A stretch of DNA of 22,173 nucleotides, from positions 3,679 through 25,851 of IMG/VR virus record IMGVR_UViG_3300030085_003395; one strand, written 5' to 3'. The stretch comes from a virus. Positions 1-8,800 of the stretch are shown in pieces. Within the stretch, counting starts at the first letter, position 1. Every line of letters begins with the position of its first letter. The notes under the pieces were generated by a model. It had not been told where the DNA came from, made no database searches, and saw nothing but the letters and a program-made list of their open reading frames with translations. The translations under genes and the position numbers were made by a program.

Positions 1-101
1 AACTGCTCATCACATACATTGATGTCGATGGCAGGGAAACCTAATCTACGAAGAGCATAATTTTTTAACTCTGTTTTAGAAGCGGGTTTTGTAGCAGACA
101 T
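1..101 (-). CDS. 13: Probable neck protein gp13, N-terminal 33 codons (partial)
   Basis: The ATG at 101 lies 5 bases after the fibre gene stop, and the frame is open to the window edge. The visible residues read MSATKPASKTELKNYALRRL and then GFPAIDINVCDEQ. The pattern (T/K)ELKxYxLRRLGxPxxxINVxxxQ is what I recall at the start of T4-like gp13, the neck protein that with gp14 closes the filled head and binds the tail. Position supports this: in T4, gene 13 follows the gp8-gp12/wac block. No Shine-Dalgarno sequence is seen; translation probably depends on the preceding gene. Only a third or less of the usual protein is visible, so the assignment rests on a short segment and synteny. Confidence 0.7.
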   Translation of the reverse strand, partial: MSATKPASKTELKNYALRRLGFPAIDINVCDEQ

Positions 102-106
102 TTAGT

Positions 107-3100
107 TTACCAAGTAGCGAGAGCGGATCTTTTCCAAGTGTTTGTAGCAACACAAACATAGATGTAGTTAGCATCATAAACAATATCACCAGCAACACCT
201 GGAGAAGTTGCAGTTAATGGTGCAGTACCTTCTAGTGTAACTTCACCAGAAATATTACCATCAACATTACCAGTTAGATCACCAGTAACATTACCAGTCA
301 CATCACCAGTTACGTCACCAGTCACATCACCAGTAACGTTACCAGTGACATTACCTGTAACATTACCAGTTAGATTAGCGGCAACGGTAGGTACCGTTAA
401 TACATTGGTGAGATTATTGAAGTAAATCTGAGGATCTGTATAGAGAACCTCATTTGCAGCAACAGCATTGTTGCTGTTTGCAAGTGTGAAGTAATGATTA
501 GCACCAACCAACTGACCTGCTTGGACTACCTTAACTTGATCTGCACCATCTGCTTGACCAGTCAGATCACCCGTTACGTTACCAGTTACATTGCCTGTAA
601 CGTTACCAGTTAAGTTGCCAGTAACATCACCAGTTACGTCTCCAGTAAGATCTCCAGTTACATCACCAGTAACATTACCTGTAACGTTGCCAGTGACATT
701 TCCTGTCAACGATGCAGTGATGACGTTAGCAGCAAAGTTACCCGATGCATCACGAATGACGAGGTTATTTGCCGCGTTAGTGCTCGCAGAAGCGACGTTA
801 AGGGTTGGATTGCCACTAACACCATCAGCGTTGGTAATAGTGATACCAGACGATGCAGTGACTGCCAGAGAGCGTTGTGCATAAACACCTGTAGCAGTCC
901 TTGTAACAAGACCCGTGCCAACCTGTGCAGCAAGAGCAGTAATATCACTGTCACTATAAGATGTTGTAATACTTACGTTGGCAGATCCATTGAAGGATAC
1001 TGTGCCAGTAACAACACCCTCAAGAGTAATATCTCTTGCAGTCTTGAGTGCATCAGCAGTAGTTGCATTACCTTGAATACCAGCACCAGCACCTGTGCCA
1101 GAAGCAACAGTAATGATATTGGCAGCAAAGTCACCTTGACCATCTCTAACAACAACTGTAGATGCTGTGTTTGCACTAGCAGTTGTATAACCATCTAGCA
1201 AATCAGCATTCAGGTTATTAATCTTAGTCGTGTTTGGAATAACCAGAGCAGGACCAGAAGAAACCTGAGATCTGATCTGACCATCAACAGTCAGTTGACC
1301 ATCAATGTTGGCATCGGCATCAACATCAAGAATCGTGCCAGTGCCAGTAAGATTAAGAGAACCAGCACGAAGAGCACCATCTGTGCCAGCAAGAACTTCA
1401 GAGTTGTTTGTTGCACTTGTCAGGAATGCGAATTGGTTGGCGGATCTGTCATATCCGAAGAAACCCACTTTCGCAGAGCCGTCGAAATAACGGAATTCAA
1501 CACCACGGTCCTTAGCATCGTTAGACGCTGGTGCTGTGTCACCACCCAAAGTGATAATAGGGTCATCGAGAGTAGTGACCGTGCTGTTGACTGTAGTGGT
1601 TGTGCCATTGACAATGAGGTTTCCGCCGACTGTAAGTGTGTTGTGTAATTCTGCATCACCAGTGCTTACATCAACAAAGAATGCATTTCTGGTGTTTGCG
1701 TTGTCATAAACAATAAAGTCACCACCAACATATGCATTCTTGCTTACTCTAAGACCACCATCGGTTGCAAGAGCAACTGCAGAATCTGCAAAAGATGTGG
1801 CATCAGAAGTGTTAGTAATATCAACTTTACCAACAACGCCAAGGTCACCAGTCTGAGTAGTTGCACCTGTGATTTCAACGTCACCATAAACTCTAGCAGC
1901 ACCACCAACGGCAAGATTCTTACCGATACCAGCGCCACCCGTCAGACGGAATGCACCATCCGCACCGTAGTTACCAGTTAGAGTTTGTTGAGAGTTTGCA
2001 GTGATGCTAGTAACACCAGATACACCAAATGTATCATTAATCTGAGTTGCATCACCAACAGTCAGTGTGCCGATGATATTTGTATTGCCGTTGTCAGAAT
2101 CAACTGTAAACTTATCAACTCCACTTCCATTTTCAACAATAAAGGATTCGTTATTAGCACGAAGTCTAAGAGTATCATTGATTCTGGTTTCACCATCAAC
2201 AGTTAAGGTGCCATCGATTTGTGTATTACCAGAAGAGGAAGCAACAGTAAACTTGTCAGTAGTGCCACTTCTAACTGCAAAGTTGGCATCGACATCAACA
2301 GTGCCATTAAACTCGGAGTTACCAGTTACTGTGAGTGTGCTACCAAGAGTTGTAGCAGCATCAACATTCAAGGTCGAATTCAACTCAGTATGACCATCAG
2401 CGGTCAGAGTGCCTTCGATGTTGGTGTTACCAGTTACATTATCAACGAAGAATTTGTCGGTTGTGCCATTTCTAACAGCGAAGTCTGCATCAACATCTAA
2501 GGTGCCGTTGAAGTTTACATTATCATTAACAGTTAATGTGCCTTCAATTGTAGTATCACCAGTCGCACCAATAACAGTAAACTTCTCAGTATCTCCAGAG
2601 TTTTTCTTACCAACGGAGAATCTTTCACCAGATCCAGTAGCACCAACATACAGGGATTTCATAATACCTGCACCACCATGTGCCTTAATGGTGGAGTTGT
2701 TGTGAGATGCGTAAGAGGGATCTGCCTGATAGGTGTCACCGAAACGACCTCTATATCTGACTCTCAACCAGTTAAGTCTAGATTCAGTCTCTGTTGCACT
2801 ATCCTTAACTTCGATAGGACCATTAACATGCAATGTGCCATCAATCAGACCAGATCCTGCCACATAGAAACCACCATCAAGACGGAGAGCACCGTAGTCA
2901 TTAGATTGAATCTCCCATTCACCAGTTGTGCCATTCTTAGCAGTGGTGATGTCATTTGTGCTTTCGAGGTAAACATCACCAGCAACATTCAAAGTGCTGT
3001 TGAGATCAGTAGCACCAGTTACTGTAGTTTGACCTGTAACACCCAGAGTTCCTGCAATAGTAGTGTTACCAGAAGCAGCAACAACATTGAATTTATTACT

Positions 3101-5347
3101 ATTGACATTGAAGTTGCCAGTTACATCTAGGATGCCAGCAAGAGATCCGTTACCAGTTGTAGATTGGAATTCTACCTTAGTGGTGCCGCTACCATTGTTG
3201 AGTTGTAGTGTCTTAGACGCACCTTGGATGACCATGTTGTCATCGAAACGAGAGGTGCTATGGACACGCAGGGTGCTGTCAATATCAACCAGACCACCGA
3301 TGTTAACATCTTGACCAATACCAGCACCACCAGCAATTACAAGGTCACCAGTTGTGTTGGAAGTAGAGTTAGTGTTAGTGGTGAGTTTTACATTACCAGC
3401 AATAATACCAGAATCAGTGCCAGTAAAAGTTTCGGAAGAATTTGTAGCAGCATGAAGGAAACGGTAACCACCTTCATGACCACCCAAATCAGTGTAGTTA
3501 GTATCCCAACCATAGAAACCTAAGCGTGCTTGAGAATCATAATATCTAAACTCAACACCACGATCGAGGTTATCATCAGATCCAGGAGCAGTATCACCAC
3601 CCAGAGTGATGACAGGATCATCGACCTGTAGGGTTGTGCTGTTTACAGTGGTGGTAGTGCCATCAACTTGGAGGTCACCCCAGACGCGGACAGTGCCAGT
3701 TACAGCACGGTCATCGCCAGGGTCAAGATTCATCGTCGCATTCTCTGTGGCGATGTAGTTAGACTGGAATCTAGCGTTTTCTACATGGACCTTACCATTT
3801 GCATCTGATGCATCAATGTCAACAACATCTTCTGCAGTGATTGTAACTGTGCTTGTGCCAGATCCAGCATTTGTGGAGAGAATACTAAGGTTTCTAGCAG
3901 ATGAAGAGTTTTGAGTTAACTGGAAGGTAAGGTTACCATCCCCAGTCTTATCCAGTGTCTGAGCAACTGCTCCATCAAGAGTAATATCAGGATCAGAAAA
4001 ATAGGAACGGACATTGACATCAATCTCACCAGCGCCACTGTCCCCTGTATTATTAGCGCCAAACAGTAAGTTGCCACTAGTGTCATTGATTTTAATATAG
4101 TTGAGATAATTAAATCCATCATATGCATCAGTAGCAGTAAGCTCATTATCTAATTCAAACTCTTGTACTGAGTTTCTATCAGTAAAGATGAGTCTATTAT
4201 TTTGAAGTTGAGTATTATCTACTCCTGCGGCGGCGATGGTGACATGCCCGTTGCTGTCAACATCGAAATCTTCCTGTGCAAAACTAGCCAGTCCCTTCTG
4301 TTCCGTTGCTTCAGCCGCGAGGTAGCGCCAACCTCCAGAATCGCCGCTGGAATGAGTAGGAGCGCCAGCACCAGCATTAATTGATGTAAGTGCTTGATAA
4401 ACCTTCGATGCGTTTTGGATAATGTCATATCTGACATAAGCAGTCCCTGCAGCATAGTTAGCATACTTACTACCCTCAGTAGCAGTAGCAATAGGCACAT
4501 TTGTTGCACTTGTTAAACGACCATATTGGTCAACTGTAAATTTCGTAGCGTTTACAGTTTGTGTGCCGAAAGGCTCATTATTACCGCCTACCGTTGCAAT
4601 TGATGTTAGTGACTCAGTATTGTAGTCACCAGGGACAACAGTAGTATCAATTAGATCAAGTGCGGGATTGCCACTAATACCATTACCATTAGAAACACTG
4701 ATTCTACCAGCACTACCAGTGATTGCCCTGGTGGTCATATTACCAGGACTAGTTCTGATAATAATTCCGTTTGTAGTAAGATCTGTAATTGCCTGCAGAT
4801 CTAGATTATATGCTTGTGCGTCTTCACCAACTGTAGTTCCATTCAACCCATATTCCGCAAGGGTCATGTTGGAAAGTGCTACAGCCTGCTTAACCCTACC
4901 GTTAGCATCTACTGTAACTTTAGTGTAAGTTCCTGAAGAAGTTTGCGTGCCATCATAGTGCAGCAAGTCAGGCATAATTTTGAGATTGGTTTGAATCTCA
5001 ACGTTATCGCCACCATCAAATAGTGTAAAACCTTCTACGTCTCTAGAAAGTAGAATCTGTCTTTGAGAAGCAAGTCTCGAAGTGGTAGAAGCATTACCAA
5101 TAAGAGTAGCGGTGATAACACCTGCTTGGAAGTTGCCATCAGCATCCCGTTTAACAAGAGTATTTGCTGTGTTTGAGATTGCTTCAAGAGGTCTCTCATA
5201 TCTCAGTGTATTCCACGCGGAAACACCGTCACCGATTTTGATACGTCCCGTATCCAGCTCGATCCCTAATTCGCCTTGAGCAAGTGTGGGGTTTGCGTTT
5301 GCCCATTCCTGAGCGCCACCTCTTCTTAGTTGAATTCTATTTGCCAT
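107..5347 (-). CDS. Repetitive tail fibre protein with Mtd_N-like N-terminus
   Basis: 1746 aa. Residues 1-50 (RIQLRRGGAQEW, LAQGELGIELDTGRIKIGDG, WNTL) match the N-terminal domain of the Bordetella phage major tropism determinant (Mtd_N), a virion-anchoring domain common in phage fibres. Residues 292-345 resemble a CBM5/12-type fold (Y-x-x-Y-D-I-x-x-x-x-K-V-Y-Q-A ... W-R-Y-L). A GGDTAP module occurs twice (558-655 and 1241-1333). The shaft has GNTxIxGTLTV units at 760, 930, 973, 1040 and 1087 plus GGAGI-x3-L-x-VGG motifs. Two VTGN/VTGD arrays lie near the end, and the C-terminus is GDIVYDANYIYVCVATNTWK, a known fibre tip ending. It sits just upstream of gp13, where T4 has gp12 and wac, so a short tail fibre or whisker-like function is possible. 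Receptor binding is inferred, not shown. Confidence 0.88.
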   Translation of the reverse strand: MANRIQLRRGGAQEWANANPTLAQGELGIELDTGRIKIGDGVSAWNTLRYERPLEAISNTANTLVKRDADGNFQAGVITATLIGNASTTSRLASQRQILLSRDVEGFTLFDGGDNVEIQTNLKIMPDLLHYDGTQTSSGTYTKVTVDANGRVKQAVALSNMTLAEYGLNGTTVGEDAQAYNLDLQAITDLTTNGIIIRTSPGNMTTRAITGSAGRISVSNGNGISGNPALDLIDTTVVPGDYNTESLTSIATVGGNNEPFGTQTVNATKFTVDQYGRLTSATNVPIATATEGSKYANYAAGTAYVRYDIIQNASKVYQALTSINAGAGAPTHSSGDSGGWRYLAAEATEQKGLASFAQEDFDVDSNGHVTIAAAGVDNTQLQNNRLIFTDRNSVQEFELDNELTATDAYDGFNYLNYIKINDTSGNLLFGANNTGDSGAGEIDVNVRSYFSDPDITLDGAVAQTLDKTGDGNLTFQLTQNSSSARNLSILSTNAGSGTSTVTITAEDVVDIDASDANGKVHVENARFQSNYIATENATMNLDPGDDRAVTGTVRVWGDLQVDGTTTTVNSTTLQVDDPVITLGGDTAPGSDDNLDRGVEFRYYDSQARLGFYGWDTNYTDLGGHEGGYRFLHAATNSSETFTGTDSGIIAGNVKLTTNTNSTSNTTGDLVIAGGAGIGQDVNIGGLVDIDSTLRVHSTSRFDDNMVIQGASKTLQLNNGSGTTKVEFQSTTGNGSLAGILDVTGNFNVNSNKFNVVAASGNTTIAGTLGVTGQTTVTGATDLNSTLNVAGDVYLESTNDITTAKNGTTGEWEIQSNDYGALRLDGGFYVAGSGLIDGTLHVNGPIEVKDSATETESRLNWLRVRYRGRFGDTYQADPSYASHNNSTIKAHGGAGIMKSLYVGATGSGERFSVGKKNSGDTEKFTVIGATGDTTIEGTLTVNDNVNFNGTLDVDADFAVRNGTTDKFFVDNVTGNTNIEGTLTADGHTELNSTLNVDAATTLGSTLTVTGNSEFNGTVDVDANFAVRSGTTDKFTVASSSGNTQIDGTLTVDGETRINDTLRLRANNESFIVENGSGVDKFTVDSDNGNTNIIGTLTVGDATQINDTFGVSGVTSITANSQQTLTGNYGADGAFRLTGGAGIGKNLAVGGAARVYGDVEITGATTQTGDLGVVGKVDITNTSDATSFADSAVALATDGGLRVSKNAYVGGDFIVYDNANTRNAFFVDVSTGDAELHNTLTVGGNLIVNGTTTTVNSTVTTLDDPIITLGGDTAPASNDAKDRGVEFRYFDGSAKVGFFGYDRSANQFAFLTSATNNSEVLAGTDGALRAGSLNLTGTGTILDVDADANIDGQLTVDGQIRSQVSSGPALVIPNTTKINNLNADLLDGYTTASANTASTVVVRDGQGDFAANIITVASGTGAGAGIQGNATTADALKTARDITLEGVVTGTVSFNGSANVSITTSYSDSDITALAAQVGTGLVTRTATGVYAQRSLAVTASSGITITNADGVSGNPTLNVASASTNAANNLVIRDASGNFAANVITASLTGNVTGNVTGNVTGDVTGDLTGDVTGDVTGNLTGNVTGNVTGNVTGDLTGQADGADQVKVVQAGQLVGANHYFTLANSNNAVAANEVLYTDPQIYFNNLTNVLTVPTVAANLTGNVTGNVTGNVTGDVTGDVTGDVTGNVTGDLTGNVDGNISGEVTLEGTAPLTATSPGVAGDIVYDANYIYVCVATNTWKRSALATW
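242..373 (-). repeat. Second 12-bp tandem array, 11 (V/L/I)xG(N/D/E) units
   Basis: Fibre residues 1659-1702. Eleven tetrapeptides, the last two degenerate (VDGN, ISGE). It is separated from the first array by a 60-residue unique segment, and the beta-structured C-terminal tip follows. Confidence 0.88.
554..709 (-). repeat. 12-bp tandem array encoding 13 (V/L)TG(N/D/Q) units
   Basis: Fibre residues 1547-1598. Thirteen tetrapeptides of (V/L)-T-G-(N/D/Q) without interruption. Codons for V and T vary in third position from unit to unit, so the repeat is exact in protein pattern and imperfect in DNA. Confidence 0.9.
1346..3676 (-). repeat. Duplicated GGDTAP module flanking the fibre shaft repeats
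   Basis: Fibre residues 558-655 (3676-3380) and 1241-1333 (1627-1346) share VNGTTTTVNST-like, DDPxITLGGDTAP, DRGVEFRY, GFxG and a terminal GTDxxxxAG block at matching spacing. Between them lie five GNTxIxGTLTV units about 40-170 residues apart. The two copies have diverged in bases, so the duplication is old or under protein-level selection. Confidence 0.75.
4313..4474 (-). other. CBM5/12-like segment in the fibre (candidate glycan-binding module)
   Basis: Fibre residues 292-345. The pattern is aromatic-x-x-G-T-A-Y-V-R-Y-D, then K-V-Y-Q-A-L, a P, and a closing W-R-Y-L. This resembles the chitin-binding ChtBD3/CBM5/12 layout (Y-x-x-G-D-x-V-x-x-x-x-x-x-Y-x-A ... P ... W). Assignment is by pattern only. 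Confidence 0.35.
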
Positions 5348-5385
5348 TTTTTACGACAACCCGTACAGATAAAATGCTTCTGAGT

Positions 5386-5393
5386 TATTTATG
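5386..5393 (-). promoter_or_regulatory. T4-type late promoter box (CATAAATA)
   Basis: CATAAATA on the minus strand, directly downstream of the terminator and 38 bases before the fibre gene ATG at 5347. It resets transcription for the fibre and gp13. The predicted leader is about 33 bases and has no Shine-Dalgarno sequence. Confidence 0.72.
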
Positions 5394-5398
5394 CCATT

Positions 5399-5423
5399 AA
5401 AAAAGGGGACTTGCGCCCCCTTT
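5399..5423 (-). terminator. Rho-independent terminator
   Basis: On the minus strand, AAAGGGG (5423-5417), an 8-base loop, then CCCCTTT (5408-5402) running into six consecutive T (5404-5399). The 7-bp stem with a GC core and U-tract begins 2 bases after the stop of the 69-aa gene. It closes the unit starting at gp8. Confidence 0.85.
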
Positions 5424-5425
5424 GA

Positions 5426-5635
5426 TCATTCTGCGTCTTCTTCATCTGGAGGAGCGGACATAGTTTGCTCCTCCGAATAATATTCAAGAGTTTCAATCGC
5501 ACCCTGAAGTTTCAAGGCAGTGATTTCATTCTCTTTAATTTTTTCTGCAAGTTTTTTATTCTCTTCTACAACTGCAGCAAAACGCTCTTTAAACTGCCCA
5601 AGCATTTCATCTTGGGATACCTTTTCAATCGTCAT
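5426..5635 (-). CDS. Small acidic coiled-coil protein, unknown function
   Basis: 69 aa. Its ATG lies 11 bases inside the end of the 84-aa gene in another frame, so the two are probably co-translated. Residues about 10-52 (EMLGQFKERFAAVVEENKKL onward) predict a continuous coiled coil. The tail APPDEEDAE is acidic and probably disordered. There is no Shine-Dalgarno sequence. It is the last gene before the terminator. Coupling, size and coiled-coil content suggest it could pair with the 84-aa protein or act as a fibre assembly chaperone; no family is recognised. Confidence 0.72.
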   Translation of the reverse strand: MTIEKVSQDEMLGQFKERFAAVVEENKKLAEKIKENEITALKLQGAIETLEYYSEEQTMSAPPDEEDAE

Positions 5636-5879
5636 GATGTTTATTTTGATTTTGGACTAACGTTAGTAAGAGTGACTTGATATCACTCATTTCAGATTTT
5701 AACTGAGAAACCTCTTTTTGTAAAGTCTCTTTCTCAGTTTTCGCTTTTTGGCGTCCATTGTAGGATGCCATATATTTATCATATTCGGATTTGTTTCCGT
5801 TTACAATAGCATTAGTGGAGGGGTCTCTATACCACCCCTCCTTTCCATCAACAGGAATTAGATCTTCAAAGTCATTCAT
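5625..5879 (-). CDS. Small coiled-coil protein, unknown function
   Basis: 84 aa. The start overlaps the stop of the 2439-aa gene (TAATG), a classic translational-coupling arrangement. The N-terminus contains EGWYRDPSTNAIVNGNKSEY (14-33), a conserved-looking globular patch. Residues about 45-76 form an amphipathic heptad pattern (LQKEVSQLKSEMSDIKSLLL) that predicts a coiled coil. Small proteins with the same YRDP...I...SEY plus coiled-coil layout occur in T4-like cyanophages to my recollection, without a known role. Position between two giant fibre-like proteins suggests an assembly factor or a minor structural part, but this is a guess. Confidence 0.75.
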   Translation of the reverse strand: MNDFEDLIPVDGKEGWYRDPSTNAIVNGNKSEYDKYMASYNGRQKAKTEKETLQKEVSQLKSEMSDIKSLLLTLVQNQNKHHDD

Positions 5880-8800
5880 TAGGTTGCGAGAGCAATAGCA
5901 CGAAGGTCAGCAATTAGTGGGATTCTTGCCTGGTTTGAAGATCTCATTACAATCTTGATTTGGAATGCATTGAAATTCAAACCACTTACCTCGTAGTAAT
6001 AATCTTTCCAAAGAATTTCTTCTGAAGGAGAAGAATCATACTGAAGAGGTGCTGGCATTAGAGTCCAACCAAGGTCTTCAGGAGTTGCGGTATCACCTGT
6101 GTTGAAAGTTCTGTAATACAGTTTCACTTCAGACTGTGGTGGACGAGACATCTGGAAGTCTACTCTAATAGATCTAGACTCTCTAATCAATCTCGCCAAA
6201 CGAGTTACATAAACCGCATCGTTTTGATCACCGAATGGTAATGTAGAAACATCCTGAGTAGGATCAATATTATTTTGTTGACCATATGGATCGGGTCCAC
6301 CAGGCCATTCATTAATACGATTAGTTGTTGTAATCAATGAGCATCTGTCAAGGTCAACAACAGGAGAAAGGGTTGCCTTCTCTGTAGAAAGATCGATCAA
6401 CATGGTAAGAGACTTACCACCATTCAGTTTGTTTTGCTCGTTAATTTCAGAGCAAATCATTCTTGGATTATCAAAGAAGTTGAGATCATTCAGAGTGATA
6501 GGCGTATATGTGCCATCATTAATGAATGATTGTTGATCAACATTAGCAGATCCATCACCAATAGATGTAGCACTGGTTGTATTAATTCTTGCAGTAATCT
6601 CCGTTTCAGGAAGATTCATTGTAGAAATAGTAGGTGTTAGAGTCTCAAACTGGACGTTTTGAGTAGCAAATACATTGCTGCCGCCACCTCTGATACCATT
6701 GGTTGCTACACCATTGATATGTAGCATATAAGTATCCAACCAAGGACAAGAAATACTAGTATGTGTTTTATTAAGATCGATTAGAGGAATGCCATCTAAA
6801 TTATAACACTCAACAACAGCTCCTGATGTATGAGATACATCATCTGTGCCATTTGCTCCTCTACCCGAAGTTGCAACTGTGATAGTTTTACCATCAGCAG
6901 AGATATCAGAATACTGAATAATCTCATCTCCGATCTTAAGATAACCAGGATTGACAATACCATATGCAGATCCATTGATAATCTTATGGAATTCGCTAGC
7001 ATCATCTACAGAAATTGAAGTAGATCCAGCAGATAATGCACTGGTCAGAGTAGTAGATCCAATCTCAGATACAATACCTTCAACCTTGATATTGTTAGTT
7101 CTGTTATGCATACCATGATTTCTATGGTATACCAAAACTTCTCTCTCATCATTTCCATAAGAAGGTGTAGCAGATAGATAACCTCCGATTGTATCTCCGC
7201 TGTAAGTTGCACTTGCAAAAACGCAAGTTGCACCGCCAGGTTCTTCAATCGTTTCACTTGCACTAAACTGACCACTCACATAATTTACAGTGATATCACT
7301 TCCATTAATTTCAGTAATAATACCAGTTGCTGCAGATGTTTGACCAGTAACTGTATCACCAACTTCAAATGTGCCGATGATTGTATTTACGGTAAGGACA
7401 GCAATTGCTTGAGAAGATAGGATATTGTATGTGTTTGAGGTGCCTTGAATCCAAGATCCACTAACATTATCAACGGTGATAATATCAGTAGTTTCATCAT
7501 ATTCAACAACTGTTGCTTGTGCAGTTGTTGTTACCTGAGTTAGTTGTGCGCCTGCAGTATAAGTTGAGTTGGAAAGACCAGACTGCAACTGAAGTTTTGG
7601 TTTGATGGTCAAAATAGGATTGTTAATCATCCTATGAATACCACCATTACCTCTACCCTGAGGACTATTATTCAGAGCAACTGTGCCTGTGCTTTCGGTG
7701 AAGTTTGCGCGATAAACCGTAAACTTCAAATCTTCATACTGGTCAGCAGTCCAGGTAGATGCGTTTTGTGACTTGAAGAGCACACCAGCATAAGGTTGCT
7801 CAGAGATCGTCCTAGTGCCAGTAACATCAACGTCACCCATTCTAGAGATCCAAACCTTATACTCGTTAGAGTCAGATAGAAGCACGAAACAGTATTCAAC
7901 AGAAGACTTAATGTAAACAGGTGCTCTGAATGTAAACTTGGTTGGGATTGCTGCAGTTTCAGAAGTATCTACTTCATCAGGTGTGATGGTAACATCAGAG
8001 AAAGGAAGAATAGTCTTTGTGGGATAACCATTTTCCATGGTCCTGATCTGCATCGAGATAGGAATATTGGTGTCTTTGGTATTGAAGAAGATCTCAACAC
8101 CTGTCAAGAATACACCACCTTCCTCTTCAACAATGAAGGACTGTGCAAGAGGGTCATACCAACCAACCTGTCTCTCTTCAACTCTAGTTGTCTGCACAAC
8201 TCTTTCTTCACTAACAGTGTCTTGGACAATCTCAGCGTTTCTAACTGCAAGAATATTTTCTTGGACAACACGAAGTGTGCCGCTTGCAGAGTAAGTTGTC
8301 TGTGCAGAAGATTCTACAGTGCCAGGTTGAGAACTATTAGTTTCATTTGTGGTGAATCTAACGTTTCTTGTGCCTGTTGCCCAACGGGGATTAGCATCAT
8401 TCTTAGGCGAAGGAATGAAGAATGTGCCTTTCAAAGATCCAACGTTATCAGTGAGGAGACGACGATCTCTTACAACTGCTCTAGCACCAGAAGTTTGACC
8501 AACTAAAATTTCGCCAACTTGCATGTTACCGAAGAAGTCTGGAGAAATATTCTCAGCAATAGCAGTAATATCATGATTTAGATAAGCAGTCTGAGAAGAG
8601 TAGGTTGTGGGAAGTGCCTCAGTGCCTGTGCCATAAGGATTAGTTTTATATCCATCATCAGGAGCAACAACCTTTATCTGACATCCAGAAGTTTCACCAA
8701 TTACAGTTTCACCGACAACAAAAGGAGTTTCATTTGTTCTTGCATCTTCAGCAGAATTTTTTACAAGCTCAATAACTTTTGGTGTAATATAATTTGTAAT

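Noticed and set aside
242-709. Regular repeats that could be taken for a CRISPR array
   Set aside because: The unit is 12 bp without spacers, lies wholly in frame in the fibre gene and encodes tetrapeptides.
591-884. Plus-strand ORF with Pro-Val-Thr repeats
   Set aside because: It is the antisense reading of the VTGN/VTGD array of the fibre gene. Its repeat pattern follows from the sense repeat, and it has no ribosome binding site or promoter.
2678-3130. 150-codon plus-strand ORF in the fibre region, rich in Ser, Cys, Thr and Ile
   Set aside because: Antisense shadow of the fibre gene. Composition is unlike any real neighbour and there is no regulatory sequence on the plus strand.
5465-5680. 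Plus-strand ORF of 71 codons opposite the small coiled-coil genes
   Set aside because: It runs antisense to two overlapping genes with coherent coiled-coil products. It is rich in Phe and Leu as expected for the complement of Glu/Lys codons, and no plus-strand promoter is visible.
5773-5780. GATAAATA on the minus strand, a possible late promoter for the 69-aa gene
   Set aside because: It lies inside the 84-aa gene, about 137 bases from the next start. The first base is unfavourable and the downstream genes are already coupled to the gp8 unit.
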